A stretch of DNA of 64,000 nucleotides from contig NW_003314262.1 in assembly GCF_000143415.4 (NCBI RefSeq), positions 3,420,405 to 3,484,404 of the forward strand, read 5' to 3'. The notes below the pieces were generated by a model that was not told where the DNA came from, searched no databases, and was given only the letters and a program-made list of their open reading frames with translations. Below are positions 22,490-33,999 of this stretch, in pieces (the first letter of the stretch is position 1; the number at the start of each line of letters is the position of its first letter). The translations under genes were made by a program, and so were the position numbers. The stretch comes from Selaginella moellendorffii. Taxonomy: Eukaryota > Streptophyta > Lycopodiopsida > Selaginellales > Selaginellaceae.

Positions 22490-22990
22490 AGTTCCTGGAG
22501 CTAGGCTCAACTTCCTGTTCCCAGAGAGCTCTAGCCAGCAAACCATCTTGAGGTGTGCCACTTAAGTATTTGGCGCCATGCTTTGAGGACCATTCCCAGT
22601 ATTCTGCGGTGCTTCCCCAAGTCACAGCCAAAGATCTTGAAGAAAAGCTGTGGAGTAGCCGGAGTAGCTCGATCGATCCGTAAGCCCTGGAGAAAGCGAG
22701 AAAAAAAATTATGAGCCAGAAAGGATCACCAAAAGAAAGCGCTTCTTACTAGGATTCTTGCTTAGATCAAATATTTTTCCCAAGAGAAAGAACCTTCTGA
22801 TCCGTCTCCGATGAGAATGTGTCCACCCATACCCATCGGGCTAGCATATGTGGCATCCATGAGGCATCCAAATGACATTGTTGAACCAATAGAAAATTGC
22901 CACATGGACACTGTATTGCGAGTGAAATTTGCCACAGTAACATCCACTTTTTTACAAATTGCACGCCATAGGAAGTCGTCAATTGCCATA
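22490..22990 (-). pseudogene. Unidentified minus-strand coding remnant
   Basis: Two minus-strand segments look protein-like: LRLLHSFSSRSLAVTWGSTA continuing EYWEWSSKHGAKYLSGTPQD to a stop at about 22494, and MSFGCLMDATYASPMGMGGH in the region 22765-22990. They are not in one frame and I cannot name a family. Confidence 0.25.
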
Positions 22991-23040
22991 ATTTTGTATT
23001 GGTAACGAATTTGAATCTCATTTGAAAGACCAATTCTATT

Positions 23041-23560
23041 GTCTTGCCTTATATAATATTATATAATAGCCGCTCTCCCGTATTACAGAGGATGCTGGAG
23101 TTCCTTTAAAAGATGATTGCTCTGATAATCTCCCACTTTGTGAACTTCCTTTACATGGGCCGTTTCATGGACTTTGACAAGCTCTCAATCGAGCAGCTTG
23201 AAATGCTTTTGCACGCTGGTAAGTTTGTCGTGCCTCCAAGGTTTTTGCACGAATTTGTTGTTTACAATGCAAGTGGCTCTGTGGGAGATTCCCTTCCCTT
23301 CATGACAGCTGCAGTGGAAACGATTCTGCAAGGCTCGATGCAAGAAATTGCTTTGAGATGCTTGGTTTTCCCCTAGGTTTGTTTTGCTTTCTTGTTCACT
23401 TCACTTCATTCTTGTAACTTGAGGCAGGCCACGGTTTTAAATCGAGCATCAATTTTCATTTCTTGAAAAGTGAGCAATACAGCTAGTTCAAACCCATCCA
23501 CAAAAACTCATCCGAGTGTATGAAACGTTCACGAGGTCAAGAAATGGTCCTGCGTCTATA
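23041..23560 (+). pseudogene. BTB-like unit, copy 2 (3' part)
   Basis: A frame at 23113-23376 contains HFVNFLYMGRFMDFDKLSIE and QLEMLLHAGKFV, resembling the end of a BTB domain and the start of BACK. The DNA matches 20320-20620. Between this and the 5' part of the copy lies about 1.1 kb with no counterpart in copy 1. Reads as decayed. Confidence 0.5.
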
Positions 23561-23725
23561 GTTCTTCTTTTTAGATTTTGTAGAAAATTTAAGATTAATT
23601 ATACATGCTCCCCATCAGTCACAGTAAATGACACCAATCCGACGGTGGCGCTGGCTTAGGGGTCCCACGTGGACGGCCGTCGGACCGCTCGTAGTTTTCT
23701 TCGCAACAAAAGTCTGGGTCTAGGC

Positions 23726-25187
23726 CTAGGCCGGTGTACAAGTTTGACGTTTTGGGTGGTGGCTCTTTTTCTCCTGCTTGTGCAGCTCAATCACTGACAA
23801 GTAGTCGACAGTGAGCACCACTCGCGGCGGAGTAAAACCGGCGGCCTTGGCGAGCGCCTCCAGATCTTGCAGGCTTCGCTCCTTGCCTCCCGGGCAGCAG
23901 GATAGCATCAGCAAATCCATGGCCAATACGTGACGAGATCCCAAGTCGTATTCCACGCCGCTGGGCAGCACGGCATCCACGATAACGAGCTTGCCATGGC
24001 TGGCCAGCGATTTGTGACAGTTCCCAAGGATCTTAAGGCAGTCATCGTCGCTCCAGTCGTGAAGAACCAGCTACAAGCAAAAAGAAAGAAAAGCTCGCAG
24101 GCTGACTAAAGCAAAAGAGCAAGGAAGTCGTTCTTACTTTGATCAAGAACGTATCTCCTTGTGGGATCTCGTCAAACATGTCCCCGGCGACGTGCTTCAC
24201 ACCTATAGGTAGAACACACAAACTTTCCTTCTTAGGCCAAAGAGGAAAATCTAGGAGGATAAAATCTCCCCAAAAGTTCTAAGATCACGGAGGATAGTTC
24301 CTAGCATAGCGAGATATTCTACCAGGCAAAGGAAGAACGAGACCATCGCTTCTTCAAGGGAACTTACCAGCGAGCTCTGGAGCTCGGGCTATAACGTGGG
24401 GAAGATCGAAGTTAATCGCGTGCTGGATGCTGGGATGCGCGGCCAGAATGTCGCGCAGCGCGACGCCGACACCCCCGCCGACGTCCACGATCGTGCCGGC
24501 ACTGGCGAATCCCCGGTACTCGTCCAGGATCGCGGGCAGGAAGATCATCGAGTGATCGCACATTGCCGACGTGAAGAGGCGATCCAGCCGATTGCTGCGC
24601 GACGCGAGCTGGAAGAAATGCTCGCCGCCGTGCGCGAGCGAGAATGGACTAGTCTGCCCGCCGCTCAGCACGGCATCGGCCAAGAACTGCCACGGCCGCA
24701 TCAAGATCTCGTCGTGGTTGAGGGAGATCCACGGCGCCAGTGACGCGCCACGATCGTCCTTGAGGAGGAAGCGGCAGAGATTGGTGAGGCCGTAGCGCCG
24801 GATGGCCGCCGGGGCAGGATCATCGCGCTCGACGTCCTCGCGAAATATCCCCCTGCTCGCAAGAACCCTTAGAATGCGATTCAGGACAATGCCGCCCAAC
24901 GCCGGGCTTTGGCATCCGGGGATCCTCGCGACGATCTCTGCCGCCGAGAGCATCGCGTCGCATCCCGCGCTGGCGATGATCTGGAACACGTCCAACCGGA
25001 TCGCGGCAGTGAGCGCCATGGGGACGTTGCACAGCAGCCCCAGCTCCATGATTCGCTGCCGATCCTCGTCGTGGATCGTCCGTGGCGCCGGCCAGATCGA
25101 ATCGCGCGAGGCCATTGGCATGGAGAGAGTCTGAGGGAGGAGGAGAAGAAGTGGGTTTTTTCTAGTAGAGAAGGAGGCAAGTAGCAT
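23726..25187 (-). CDS. COMT-like S-adenosylmethionine O-methyltransferase
   Basis: Exons 24368-25187, 24138-24202 and 23726-24070 join in phase to 409 residues. The dimerisation domain (GLLCNVPMALTAAIRLDVFQ) precedes the Rossmann methyltransferase domain with the SAM motif VDVGGGVG, a DLPHVI loop, GDMFDEIP, the catalytic base segment LVLHDWSDDDC and KLVIVDAVLP. These are type I plant O-methyltransferase features; substrates are usually phenolics such as phenylpropanoids or flavonoids, but the exact one cannot be told. The ATG at 25187 gives a leucine-rich N extension; an internal ATG (MPMASRDS) may be the true start. A fragment of this gene has been copied to 54553-54715. Confidence 0.88.
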
Positions 25188-25189
25188 CG

Positions 25190-27650
25190 ATTCTTCTTCA
25201 CCGTCGCTATCATCTGACCCAGAGGCGGGCTGTGTGAAAACTCCACATGGATTGGCTTGGAGCTGGCACTTTTTAACTTAAAAAATGGTGAGTATTGTTT
25301 TAAAATATAAAAATACAATCTAAATAATAATTTATCTTTGTCTTTTATATTAATCTTACCACCATTTTGCTTCTTTTTATTACTCGCAATTATCATCTAA
25401 AGGATGGACTGTTATGAGCTATTTGCTGCAGGACTAATCTGTTTTTTGGAGCTTAGTATCAATATTTACTATTGGATTTTTATTAACTTGGATATCTAGT
25501 ATATTTGTAAGTTTATTATTTAGATTAAGTTTGTGTTTATAAAGTATAAATGTAGATGTTTGAAATATGTTTTTAATGTTTATAATATTATCAATACCAT
25601 CTATCATAAAAAGTTTCAACCAAGATATATTGTACCCAGTTAAAGGTTGAAATAATCCTAAAATTCAAGAATAAGAATAAAGGGTATCTTATTATTGGCC
25701 TAGTGTGCCATGTGGTAGATAAGAAAAAACATTCACTGAAGAAAACAACTTCTTATAAAGAATTGTGTTTCAATACAATGGTGAAAGGCTAATTAATAGT
25801 TGGCATAAAAATGGTGAAATATGGTTTTTGCAATAAATATGAATATAAGTAGTATGTGTCCTAAAGATAAACTTACAAAGCTAATAGTGTAAAGACACCA
25901 AGTATTTCATTGGAAGATATCTTGAATAAATCCAAATGGTTAATTCATAAAATCCTTACCAAAGGAAACAAAGTTGACATAGCATAAAATATAAAGTATA
26001 GAAATAAAGTGCTTCGACCAAATATGGATGAAGGTGTAGAATCACTAATAATGAGTTATAGGACAAGATAACTATAAGGACAACTAATTAAAGATAATGG
26101 GATTTAACTTCTCAAGACTATGTGTTAAGACAAAAAAAAAGTTGGATATATTCTTTAACGGATAAACTATTTCTATTATGATATAGTAAGTCATTATTAT
26201 AGAAGGAAATACTCATTTCCTAAAAAGTCCATTATTAGAGCATAGAAACACCTAAAATACTAAGAAGGTGTTTAGTATTATAAGAGCAATAGATAATGCC
26301 CAATGAACTAAAGATTAAAGAAAACTAGAAATTGGGAAGTTTTATCTATTCAAAATGAATAAGGTCAAAAGGATTTTCATATGGCTAGCAATGGGCATAT
26401 GAAGGTTCATAAGTAATAATGTTAATCTTGGTGTATGAAATTATAGGTTGAGTGTATCCAAATTAAAGCACCACTTCCTAAGTCATAGAATAGATTTATC
26501 CCTAAAAATACTTATTAAAGGGTGAGTAAGAAGTGCAAAGCCCTTTTAGCATAAAGAAAAATAAGCTAAAGGAATGTATAGACCAAGAGTAAATAATAAA
26601 TTAATAGAATAGAATAATAAGAATCAAAGGACATAAGTAAGAATTGCTATACAAATTAAAAGTGGGGAATCAAGTATAAGCTTGAGGGTTTGTTACTTGC
26701 AAATATGACACTATAAAGAATCTAAAGTATAAAAGTGATCATATTAGATTAGATAGAGCATAAAGTTTGTGAAGGGAAAGGCTTTAATAAGCTAAGGGCT
26801 AGAGTCCCTTTAATGTACTTAAATAAATTAGTCTCCAGGAAGCTGAGTACAAATGGTTTATAGGCATATGTAGAATCAAAGTTATACAATAAAAGTGTGG
26901 TTTTGAAGCTTGTTATAATGCAAAATTATCAAGATTAGAAAAGTAAATTTCACATATTCAAAATGATGACTTTGAATGGAAGTTAATATTTGATGACTTA
27001 CATACTTATATGTAAAACTATGTTACACTAGCTAAATGACCTATTAAGTAAGATTAGCAAGTTAAAGTAATGTCCTTTGAAAAAGTTGACTCCATAAGAG
27101 AAGGCTCATAAAACCAAATATGGAGGAGTCAATGCATAATTATAAATTAATTATCAAGTTCATCAAATGAGATAATTTAGAAGCTAGGAGGAATAAAGTT
27201 CTTAAGTTGTAACTCATAGTATGCATATAAAAGAAAAGCTAATTAATATTGTATAAGCAACTAAAGAGAACGATTTGAGAAACAATTCATAAAGGTTTAA
27301 ATATAAAAAGAAAAGGTTTATGAATAAGAGTGCAACCCTTTTTTTAATCGGTTAAAGGTTTTAGAATACTTGAGGTTAAATGTCCTTGAATTTGAATAGT
27401 ACTAAGCTGAATAACCTCTCGAGAAGTCTAAATTCAGAAATTTACATTTGGTATCAGAGAAGTCTCAGGTCCGATTCTATTTATTACTAAGAGAATCATA
27501 CCACATATTAAGATTGACATTTAGTAAGTCTAATTTATTTCCAACTAGATTTAATTTGAGGTGTAAGATGTCAAAAGAGAAGGGATCTTGGGAAAGCTAC
27601 AACTCTCAACTTTTGTTCACAAGGGTGTGAATTTGTAGGAAGTGGGGTGG
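25190..27650. other. AT-rich, gene-free repeat relic
   Basis: GC content falls abruptly just upstream of the methyltransferase and no protein-like frame is seen. Near 27440-27460 the sequence TTACATTTGGTATCAGAGAAG resembles an LTR end followed by a primer-binding site for initiator tRNA-Met, suggesting that part of this stretch is an old 5' LTR. A 60-bp segment near 27260-27330 (AGGTTTAAATATAAAAAGAA) resembles one at 36105-36160 on the far side of the nested elements. Assignment to a retroelement family is not possible by eye. Confidence 0.4.
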
Positions 27651-27863
27651 TGTCGCGAATGTGACTTCGGGTATCGAAAGTTACCTGTCAGCCAGTCCTT
27701 ACGGACACTCTTACCTTACTGCCACGACGGCAGGAGGTCGGTATTGCTGGACCCGTTATTAGTCTCCACCTAAGCTAGTTGAGAAACTGGTCCTCGCGTG
27801 TGCACTTGACCAGATGGGCATAAGGACGGAATTCCTAAGTGCTATTAGTCAAGCATACTTGAC
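27651..27863. mobile_element. Older LTR, 5' piece (split by the nested insertion)
   Basis: Starts TGTCGCGAATGTGACTTCGG and matches the first 210 bp of the intact LTRs with scattered substitutions. It continues after the insertion at 35149. The 5 bp before it (GGTGG) and after its far end (AGTGG at 36083-36087) differ at one place, consistent with an aged target duplication of a solo LTR. Confidence 0.8.
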
Positions 27864-28881
27864 TGTCGCGCATGTGACTTCGGGTATCGAAAGTTACCTA
27901 TCAGCTAGTCCTTACGGACACTCTTACCTTACTGCCACGACGGCAGGAGGTCGGTATTGCTGGACCCGTTATTAGTCTCCGCCTAAGCTAGTTGAGAAAC
28001 TGGTCATCACATGTGCACTTAGACCGGAAGGGCACTAAGGAAGGAAATCCTAAGTTGTCATTTAGTCAAGCAGACTTGACACGGTGATGAGAAACTCATG
28101 ATGTTGGCTTGCACTTGCTAGTGTTGGGAACCCCCGCGATATTGAGCTTGGTTCCTCAATATCGCTAGATGATAGCTTACCGTGTCTGCCAAACACCCTC
28201 GCTATCATGCCCTTTGTGTTAGTCTCATTTTAGTCCCAAATGCTATTTATGGAAAGTGTCCAGATTTGCTCATTTGGCATATCTACAGAATGTAGAGATC
28301 GGCCTGAACACAATGGTGTTCGTCCCGTGTCCAAATTCGCATTCTAAGGACATTCCATATTTAGTATGTTTCGAGCTTGTCCCAGAGACTAACTCCTGGT
28401 ACTAAGGGAGGCTTGGGGTGAAAGCCCAAAGCGTGTGTTCCTCAAGGGGGGGGGGGGCTATGGGGGGTTCCAAATGTATAGTAGGGATAGTGGGTAGGTC
28501 GGGCATGGCCGACCAACCTGAGGCATAGTCTAGCTCCCGCTTGCGTGCCTGTCCTTGTTCTGCGTCCGGCTTGGGTCTAAGCCCAAGTTCCATTCCATGC
28601 TAGTTGGTGGAGTACCCATATCCTCGCGTTAGGCCACCGGTATGCCGAAATAGCACCAGACTCTGTTTGGCTCCGTTTTGCGTGCTGGTCCTGGCATTGG
28701 GATGCTGGTTGCTCTAGGACTGTTCCAAGTCGCTTCGGGCCCCTGTCCCTTCGCTCCTTGGGCTATATGCTCAGGAGTTGCTCCGTGGTCCGGTTCCATC
28801 ACTCCTTGGCATCACGCTTGGGAGTTTGGCACCGTTCCTTCGTTCAGTGGCCCAAGGCCCTGAACCTCGGGTTCCTGTGGA

Positions 28882-28930
28882 CACGTGGCATGGACACGTG
28901 GCATGTGACACGTGGCATCTGTCACGTGGC
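28882..28930 (+). promoter_or_regulatory. Four tandem CACGTGGC boxes in the LTR
   Basis: CACGTGGC occurs at 28882, 28895, 28909 and 28923, spaced 13-14 bp. This octamer is the ABRE/G-box core bound by plant bZIP factors of abscisic-acid and stress responses. The same array is in the 3' LTR. In the older LTR (35940-36000) two of the four boxes are altered by G/A or C/T changes. Stress-induced transcription is inferred. Confidence 0.65.
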
Positions 28931-28961
28931 ACAAAGAGGGTTTAGGTTCCGCTTCGTGGTG

Positions 28962-28990
28962 TTATCCTATGGTAAATCACCATAGGATAA
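28962..28990. promoter_or_regulatory. Perfect 12-bp hairpin near the LTR 3' end
   Basis: TTATCCTATGGT and ACCATAGGATAA are perfect inverted repeats around a 5-base loop, 24 bp before the LTR end. It is kept in all three LTRs apart from one change (TAAGAT) in the old copy. It may be a folding element of the RNA end or paired GATA/MYB-type sites. Confidence 0.55.
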
Positions 28991-29016
28991 AGGGTCAAAA
29001 CCACGTGCGCTACATT

Positions 29017-29027
29017 TGGTATCAGAG
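29017..29027 (+). other. Primer-binding site, initiator tRNA-Met type
   Basis: TGGTATCAGAG begins two bases after the 5' LTR. It matches the plant initiator Met-tRNA complement (TGGTATCAGAGC) except at the last base, and marks where minus-strand DNA synthesis would start. Confidence 0.88.
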
Positions 29028-32000
29028 GATGAGTCTCAGCGAGTACTATTCAATGAGATTGGGCAACTAGTCTCGTTGCATACGCAGAGATGAAAACGAT
29101 GATCCGAGTGGGTACACGTTTTGGTGTAAAGGCTTCGCAATCGTTCCTTGGGATAGGTTTTGGGTTACCTTGTTGTACCTTATGATGTGAGCTTGCGCTT
29201 GGGCTCATAGGATGGTTTGGAGATGTTCCGTTTGCATGAGTTTGAGCTTGGGCTCGTGAGTGAGGCGCATTAGCAACTCAAGGTTGCACTTTGAGTTGGC
29301 AGGATTAATGTTAGCCTATCGTTGGTTCCATGAGTTATTCCTTGTACCATGGGTGAAAGCAAACCTACCTGGGTTTGCTATGAGTGGCAAATAGGCTGGT
29401 CCGTAGCTGTTTAGCACGGCACTAGTGGATCCTTCCTAGGCATGATTATAAGTGGATCAATCAAGACTATAAGGGAATAGTCTATTGGTTCAAGTAATTA
29501 TCGCCGTGCTCTCTCATAAACTTTTCTTTGATTGAACTGAAGGCAGTGCGAAAGCAAGCTTGAGGTTTGGTCAAAGATGAGACCGAAAAGAGAGTCATCG
29601 AGGACGGAGGATCAAATACGTAAATCATTTTCTCTTCTTGGAGAGATGATTTGCAACGAGGTGTTAACTCATTGCTTGTGTTCACATAATGCAATCAAGA
29701 GTCCCTACCTTGATGCATGTTGGAAATGATGGTCTTACAAATGGTGAGTTATGGGATGGATAGTGGTGTAACACTAAACCATTTTGTCTAGGCTCGCTAT
29801 TGGAAGACTTGGGTTGCAATGCTCAATTCTTTTCTGGGGAACCTTGCTATTGCTCCTTGAGTAGTTTGGTGTTGGATTAGTGTTGAGTTTGGTCGGAAAG
29901 AGGGTGGCATGAGCTTATCTGTGTTGTGAACAAAAGTTGGTGGTATTTGGTGTCGTAAACCTCTATTGGTGGAGTGTGGCATTTATGTTGCATTTTGTCG
30001 AATCGAGTTGGCATTTGATACTCACATAAATATTTGAAGTAATGACATAAGCTTTGCTCATTGCGTTACTCAATTGATGATCAAGTCATTGTGATTTATA
30101 TCATATCCATGTGATAATGAGCAATGTGTTTACGAAGTTGCTTGGATAAATGATGATCAACCCCAAAGTGGTTGGTGGAGAAGCTAGTCTACTTGCACGA
30201 AGTAGCATTGTAGTAGCTTTGACTGGATTCTCAATGGTGGTCCATTATGCTAAGCTTATGTTGGTACCTTGTTTCCTTGAGGGTTTGCCCATAAGGTGTT
30301 GGGAATGGGTTGTAGCATTCATTTGCTATAGCTTATCTATTGATCCGTTAGCACTTCGAGTAGATTATTGGATGGAGAAGGTGTGTAGTTGGGGCATTGA
30401 CATCACTAGCACTTGTGTTAGTGGAAGTGGCATTGTTATTTCAAGTGATGAGGAATTTTCCTGGACCTTGATTTTTCATGTCATTTATCTTGTTAGTGTT
30501 TTGGCTTCACATTGAATCTTGAAGGTGGTTGAAGAAGAGTGTTAGTGCAATGTGGATATCCGAAGATGTGGTCTTCGTGATCAAGCCTTGGATGTTCATT
30601 TTGCACTTTGCGGATGTCAGTGTTGGATGTCGGTTATATGGGCAAAGATGTTCGATGCTTAAGCATGTTGTTCGATCATGAGAATTTGTGTTGAGGTGAG
30701 CCTATGTGAAGTTGTTGGTAGGAGGAAGTTGGTGAAGTCTTGAAAGTTTGCAATCCTGGACTGAGAGTCATTCTTTATCTAGGATGGGAAATTTTCCACA
30801 AATTTTCTTAGACTTTTCCAATGGCTAATCTATTGATCATTTTGTCCGAAAACCATTCCATTTTCGAAAGCCAGTACAAACTAGTGAAGGGGTTGGAGTT
30901 GACTTCGGTTGGCTTAGATCTTAGTAGGTAGTTTGTATGATGCGGCCCGAAAGGAATGCTAACTTTTGGGGCTAAAGCAATTGAGTTGGATAGAGTCTGG
31001 AGTTGGTGTAGAAAAGTGGCTGTTGCGCTTTTCTAAGAAAGGTGACCCTTGTGCCTTTCTTTTATAGTGTTGTGCTTGGTGATAGTTTGCACCTTGCATT
31101 TCGTTAGACTCTATGAGAGTAGTGAGCTCTCACTGATCTTGACTTGGTCTTGGTGGCCCTGCACCTTGGCTGAGGATGGTGATGTCCAACTTAGTTGTTT
31201 GAGGTTGAGATGTTGGTACCCGTACTATAGCTTTGTCTATGAGGAGGTTGTGTACCGATATGAGTCCATCTCATGGTCTTCACTTTAGTTTCGACTGAGT
31301 GTTGATCACATAGCTAGCCTCTTCAAGGCATGCTTAGAGCTATTGACTAAATGCATTAGTGAGCTTATTGCGGTTGAGTTGGATTCGAGTGGTCATTTAG
31401 TTTGTGCTTGTCTATGAACTTTTATCTCGTACCTGGGGTATTATGTTCATGTTGGACAAGTATGTGACTCGATGATATGAGTTGGTGTTTGGGTCTTGTG
31501 AACGCAAGTTGAAGAGTGATTGTTAGTTGCTTTGCGACTAGTGATTACTTGTAGACTTCATCAAGGACAGTTGACACTTGCTTTGCTCGATGATGATTTA
31601 GCAGTGATGGGCTTGCTTTACCGGATGGTGTTGCGGAGGATCGTGTCGTTAGACTTGCATAGGTTTTCTATGTTAGTATATCGATTCTATCTCTGTCGAT
31701 ATCATTTGGTTACATTTAGTCCGTGGTGTTGGATTTCATTGAGTCTTGGATGTGGTGATTCACTCTTTGATGAAATGTTATCTGTAACTGAGTATTGCTG
31801 AAGGATTGGTCTCGGATACTAAGCATAGTATCTTCGACTTTGGTTAGCTTGGTTGCTGGAAAGCTCCGAGTGGTGATTCACTCTTGCTTTCTTCTAGCTT
31901 TGTCCTGATGTTGATGGCATTGAAGTGATGCCTTGTCATTGATATTGTTGATATTGAGATCTGAGTGAAATGAGATATCCTTCCAAGGATTGATATTGAG

Positions 32001-33986
32001 TTTCATTAGTCTTGATGAATATAGTGTTGATGATTTGGCTAAAGCTTTGTGTTGTTGGCATTCGTGCATTTGCTAGTTAGCAACTGTGTTGACGTTCAAA
32101 CGAACTGAGTGGCAAGTTGAGTTAGTTGTGTTCTAGACGAGATTATTTAGTAGAGGGTTGAGCTTTAGCTTTTCCTTGAAAAGTGATTTAGTCGTGGACT
32201 ATGCTAACTCTACGAGAAGAAGAGTTAGTGATCGATATTAGAATGTTGAGTCCTTGCTGGATTTGAGTTCGGAATATAGCAATCATTAATGATTCTTTTT
32301 GAGCTTGTTATGAAGTGAGTTACGTCTTGCTATAGATGGATTCATGGAGGATCGTTTGATGATCACTTGTTAAGCATAGCTTCGTTATGCTTAGCTTTTG
32401 GATTGATGCAGAAATGCTCTTCATTAGCTTTGGCATTATGAAGTTTGGCTTATGGATGTGTTGAGGAAGATATTGTGGGTTGCACCATGATTTCTTCTTT
32501 AGCATTGAAGTTAGCTTCTATGAGACTCGTGATCATTATTAGGCAAGACTTAGTTATAGGCTTCTTCGAGCTTTTGGTTCTTGAGTTTTGTGCTCATTGT
32601 TCCATTTGTTAGAAGTTGTTGGGGAAGGCATTTTGGCTCATTAGCTTCGATGTTGAAGTTAGTATTTGCATTTAGCAATCATTGGTGATGATTGACTATC
32701 ATCTAGGAAAGTTGATTATCCTTGTCGAAGGTTTTGCTTGATTATCGTTGATCTAGATTGATTTGCTATTCTTCGGGATGGTGGATTCCTTCTAAGACAA
32801 TGATTCTGCATATCTCTTATTGATGGGATGATTAATGATCTTTCATGATGGTTAGTTGTTCTCTTTGATAGCTTTTGGCTTTTTGCAATACCACCAGTTG
32901 TTTGTGGTTTGCTCTGGATTGGTCTCTTGGGTTTGATACGTTAGTAGGATGTTGCTAACACTTGCTTAGGCAACTTGAGTTCCTTGGTATTGTTGACTGG
33001 GATCTATTCAGATTGGCTTTTGTGATAGTTGGCAGGAATGAGTGTTTGTTGGTCTTACCACATTCATTTTCTTCTGTTGATTGTTGCTAGAGTTAGTTTT
33101 GATAGATTTGGATGTTATTTCCTTTGGGTGATACATTCGCGAGCATTGTGCTTGTTAGTCAATGATACTTTGTGTTCTTTGAGTTCTCTCTAGTAAGTTG
33201 TTGGCTTACTGTCTACTATCTTCGATAGTTAAGTTTCATCATTGAGTTTCCTTGATGATATACTAGCTATTGAATTTTGTTGGATGGTCATTCCTGTGTT
33301 TGCCAAATTATGATGATCTTGGTGGTTCCTATCTACAATACTACTAGTTTATCGGATGATAACTTGTTTAGAATACTTTTGTGTTCTTCTCTAAGATATA
33401 ATCACTAGTAATTACGCTTCTTAGATATCATTGTTTATGACTTTGATATAGTCCCTATATATTGATCTTTGAGTTTGGGCCAGTATAGGCAGACTGGCTT
33501 CGGCACTTCATGTGCATGGTGAAATCTCTAGTCATGGGGTAGCTACTGTCGACTGGTCACATAACCCGCCTCTTTGTCGATGTTCCTTATTCCGTTGAAA
33601 GGGCGTGACCGTGTAAACAACTCTAACTGCCTGTTTACAGTAGTCTATCTAAACCTTACCGACGGGTTTGGTTTCTTTGCTTAGGAGGGTAGGGGCCTCT
33701 GGCTTCTCTCTCTATGTTCCTGCGGGCAGGGCATATCACACTTTTGTAAGCTGGGTGACTCCCAGAGCAGCAGGGGTGGCTGACTCCGTTGGTCATTTCC
33801 TTGTCGGCGACGGCCGGAAGGTGTCTGAGCTGGTAGCGCATCCGCGTTAGACAAAGAGGTTACCCCCTAACTCATTTAAGTTGGTGCATTTCTCACATAG
33901 TGTGAGTACCGTGAACTTTTTATGGAGTTGTTTCCTTGGCGGTATTCTAGACTCGAGTATGCATCGACGAGGACGTCGATCTTCCC
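29028..33986. other. Internal domain of the LARD element, non-coding
   Basis: About 5 kb without a credible protein. The top strand is visibly enriched in T and G with words such as TTGGTG, GAGTTGG and TTAGTTG, and poor in C, unlike the flanking genome. Only short open frames occur. It probably carries packaging and replication signals, which I could not place. Confidence 0.7.
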
Positions 33987-33999
33987 AAGGGGGGGAGAG
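33987..33999 (+). other. Polypurine tract
   Basis: AAGGGGGGGAGAG directly abuts the 3' LTR start at 34000, as required for plus-strand priming. Confidence 0.88.

Larger units (their letters stand above)
27864..29014 (+). repeat. 5' LTR (1,151 bp)
   Basis: Starts TGTCGCGCATGTG and ends GTGCGCTACA. Contains a 12-base G run at 28446-28457, four G-box repeats and a terminal hairpin. It differs from the 3' LTR by two Gs in the homopolymer and, as far as I could read, one C/T substitution near 28867. Confidence 0.93.

Noticed and set aside
22630-22665. Sequence resembling a miR396 site (AAGAAAAGCTGTGGAG)
   Set aside because: It has an extra base in the core compared with the known site and lies in degenerate DNA; chance similarity is likely.
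30150-30515. A 121-codon frame in the LTR element as a possible gag
   Set aside because: No capsid or zinc-knuckle signature; hydrophobic residues follow from the TG-rich composition.
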